Shown here one piece after another: positions 63,141 through 64,000 of a stretch of DNA of 64,000 nucleotides; position 1 is the first letter of the stretch; the number at the start of each line of letters is the position of its first letter. The notes beneath the pieces were generated by a model. That model did no database searches, was not told the DNA's origin, and saw only the letters and a list, made by a program, of their open reading frames with translations. The DNA is taken from assembly GCF_000287335.1 (NCBI RefSeq), contig NC_018419.1, positions 992,001-1,056,000 on the forward strand, given 5' to 3'. The translations under genes and the position numbers were made by a program. Source of the stretch: a secondary endosymbiont of Ctenarytaina eucalypti (GTDB lineage Bacteria; Pseudomonadota; Gammaproteobacteria; Enterobacterales; Enterobacteriaceae).

Positions 63141-64000
63141 AATTTCCTTAGAGTTGTTATAGTTTTTGGACTATACGCATTTCAAACTTGTTTTTTAATA
63201 CGATCCTGAGCGTTAAATATCAGTATGCTTGATCTTTTTTCTTGAGATAACACGGTGTGTTTTTTATAAAAAGAATAGAAAGTATAGTTTTAAAGGTTTT
63301 TATTAAATTAGTTTGCATCATGCTGTTTTTATGAGAATGTAGTAGTATTGGGTGCACCTTCTTCGGTGTACTACAGCTTTTTTCCTTAACTTAATTACAT
63401 TTAGTTACAGTGATTAGTGAATGCGCGGACTAGAGTGCATAATCCCGAAGGGGATGTCTAGAAACAGTCAAAAACATGTGAACCTCTGCACTAGTGCATT
63501 GAAAAATGCATCAAATTTACTATACTACGAATTAATTATCTGAGTTTAGTTTCTGTTAACCTGTAGGTAGAGTAGTTGTTTATCGAAATAAAGCAAGCGC
63601 CTCAGAATGGTTTCGCTAACATCACTTTAGTTGCTTCCTCTTAAAAAGCAGTAGGGGATTTTTAGATAGTTCATTGTTTTTCTGGTGACAGATACCATGC
63701 GTTAAATAGAAAAACTTTTTAATTTCAAGAAATCTGTCGTTAATCTCTTATTGTTTTTAATTCAGTCATTCTTCCTGCGGCGCTACTCATTCAATCTTTT
63801 TCGGTTTTCATGGATGGGTATATTGTGTAAAAGGTAACGCTAATATAGAGCGTAATGTAGGTGAGGGCGTCCTATCGGACTCTCATGAAGTGACTGACAT
63901 ATAATATCGAACTATAGATTCTTTAAAAGAGAATAAGACAGCTCTAGTACGATGCAATCCATAAAATCCGTCTGCAACTACTGCCAGCCAAGGGATCATG
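63141..64000. other. Terminal 0.86 kb gene-poor stretch
   Basis: The remaining part of the qor fossil would lie at its start but is unreadable. No other gene or RNA is supported up to the window edge. Confidence 0.45.

Overview
The window reads as chromosome of an insect-associated, Sodalis-like Enterobacterales symbiont at an intermediate stage of genome reduction. Every recognisable protein is closest in sequence pattern, and often in local gene order, to Escherichia coli. Only about 46% of the window is intact coding sequence. The rest is mostly AT-rich DNA in which many genes survive as stop- and frameshift-ridden fossils. No CRISPR array, rRNA operon, prophage or intact insertion sequence was seen. 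The lineage is inferred from protein patterns and gene order; no species is claimed.

Layout. 1-12.8 kb: ugpQ, then parC-plsC with an ftsP fossil behind them, and plsB with a dgkA fossil facing it. 12.8-16.8 kb: the ribosomal/membrane-insertion cluster rpmH-rnpA-yidD-yidC-mnmE; no dnaA is seen next to it. 18-38 kb: recB with a probable recD fossil, tRNA-Pro(GGG), tsaD, a plsY fossil facing folB, a complete feoABC fossil operon, then a ptrA fossil behind recC on the opposite strand. 39.7-42.8 kb: gmk-rpoZ-spoT, with the last SpoT domain decayed. 43-46.5 kb: tonB and four tRNA genes (Met, Leu, Gln, Gln). 46.8-51.3 kb: the operon rpsB-tsf-pyrH-frr, bracketed by two very long hairpins, and divergent map. 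51.8-56.4 kb: pdxB-usg(fossil)-truA-dedA(fossil), which is E. coli order. 58-64 kb: queC with a fadM fossil, the argX-hisR-leuT-proM type tRNA operon, and dnaB facing a qor fossil.

Functional picture. Retained functions are core information processing (ParC, DnaB, RecBC, S2, L34, EF-Ts, RRF, omega, RNase P protein, TsaD, MnmE, TruA, QueC, Map), membrane building (PlsB, PlsC, YidC), nucleotide and cofactor synthesis (PyrH, Gmk, FolB, PdxB) and TonB. Redundant or regulatory partners are lost. PlsY and DgkA are dead, so glycerol-3-phosphate acylation appears to rest on PlsB. FeoABC is dead while TonB remains. RecD appears dead while RecB and RecC are full length. SpoT has lost its ACT domain. 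Fossil identities come from reading translated fragments against remembered E. coli sequences plus synteny; they need a translated search to confirm.
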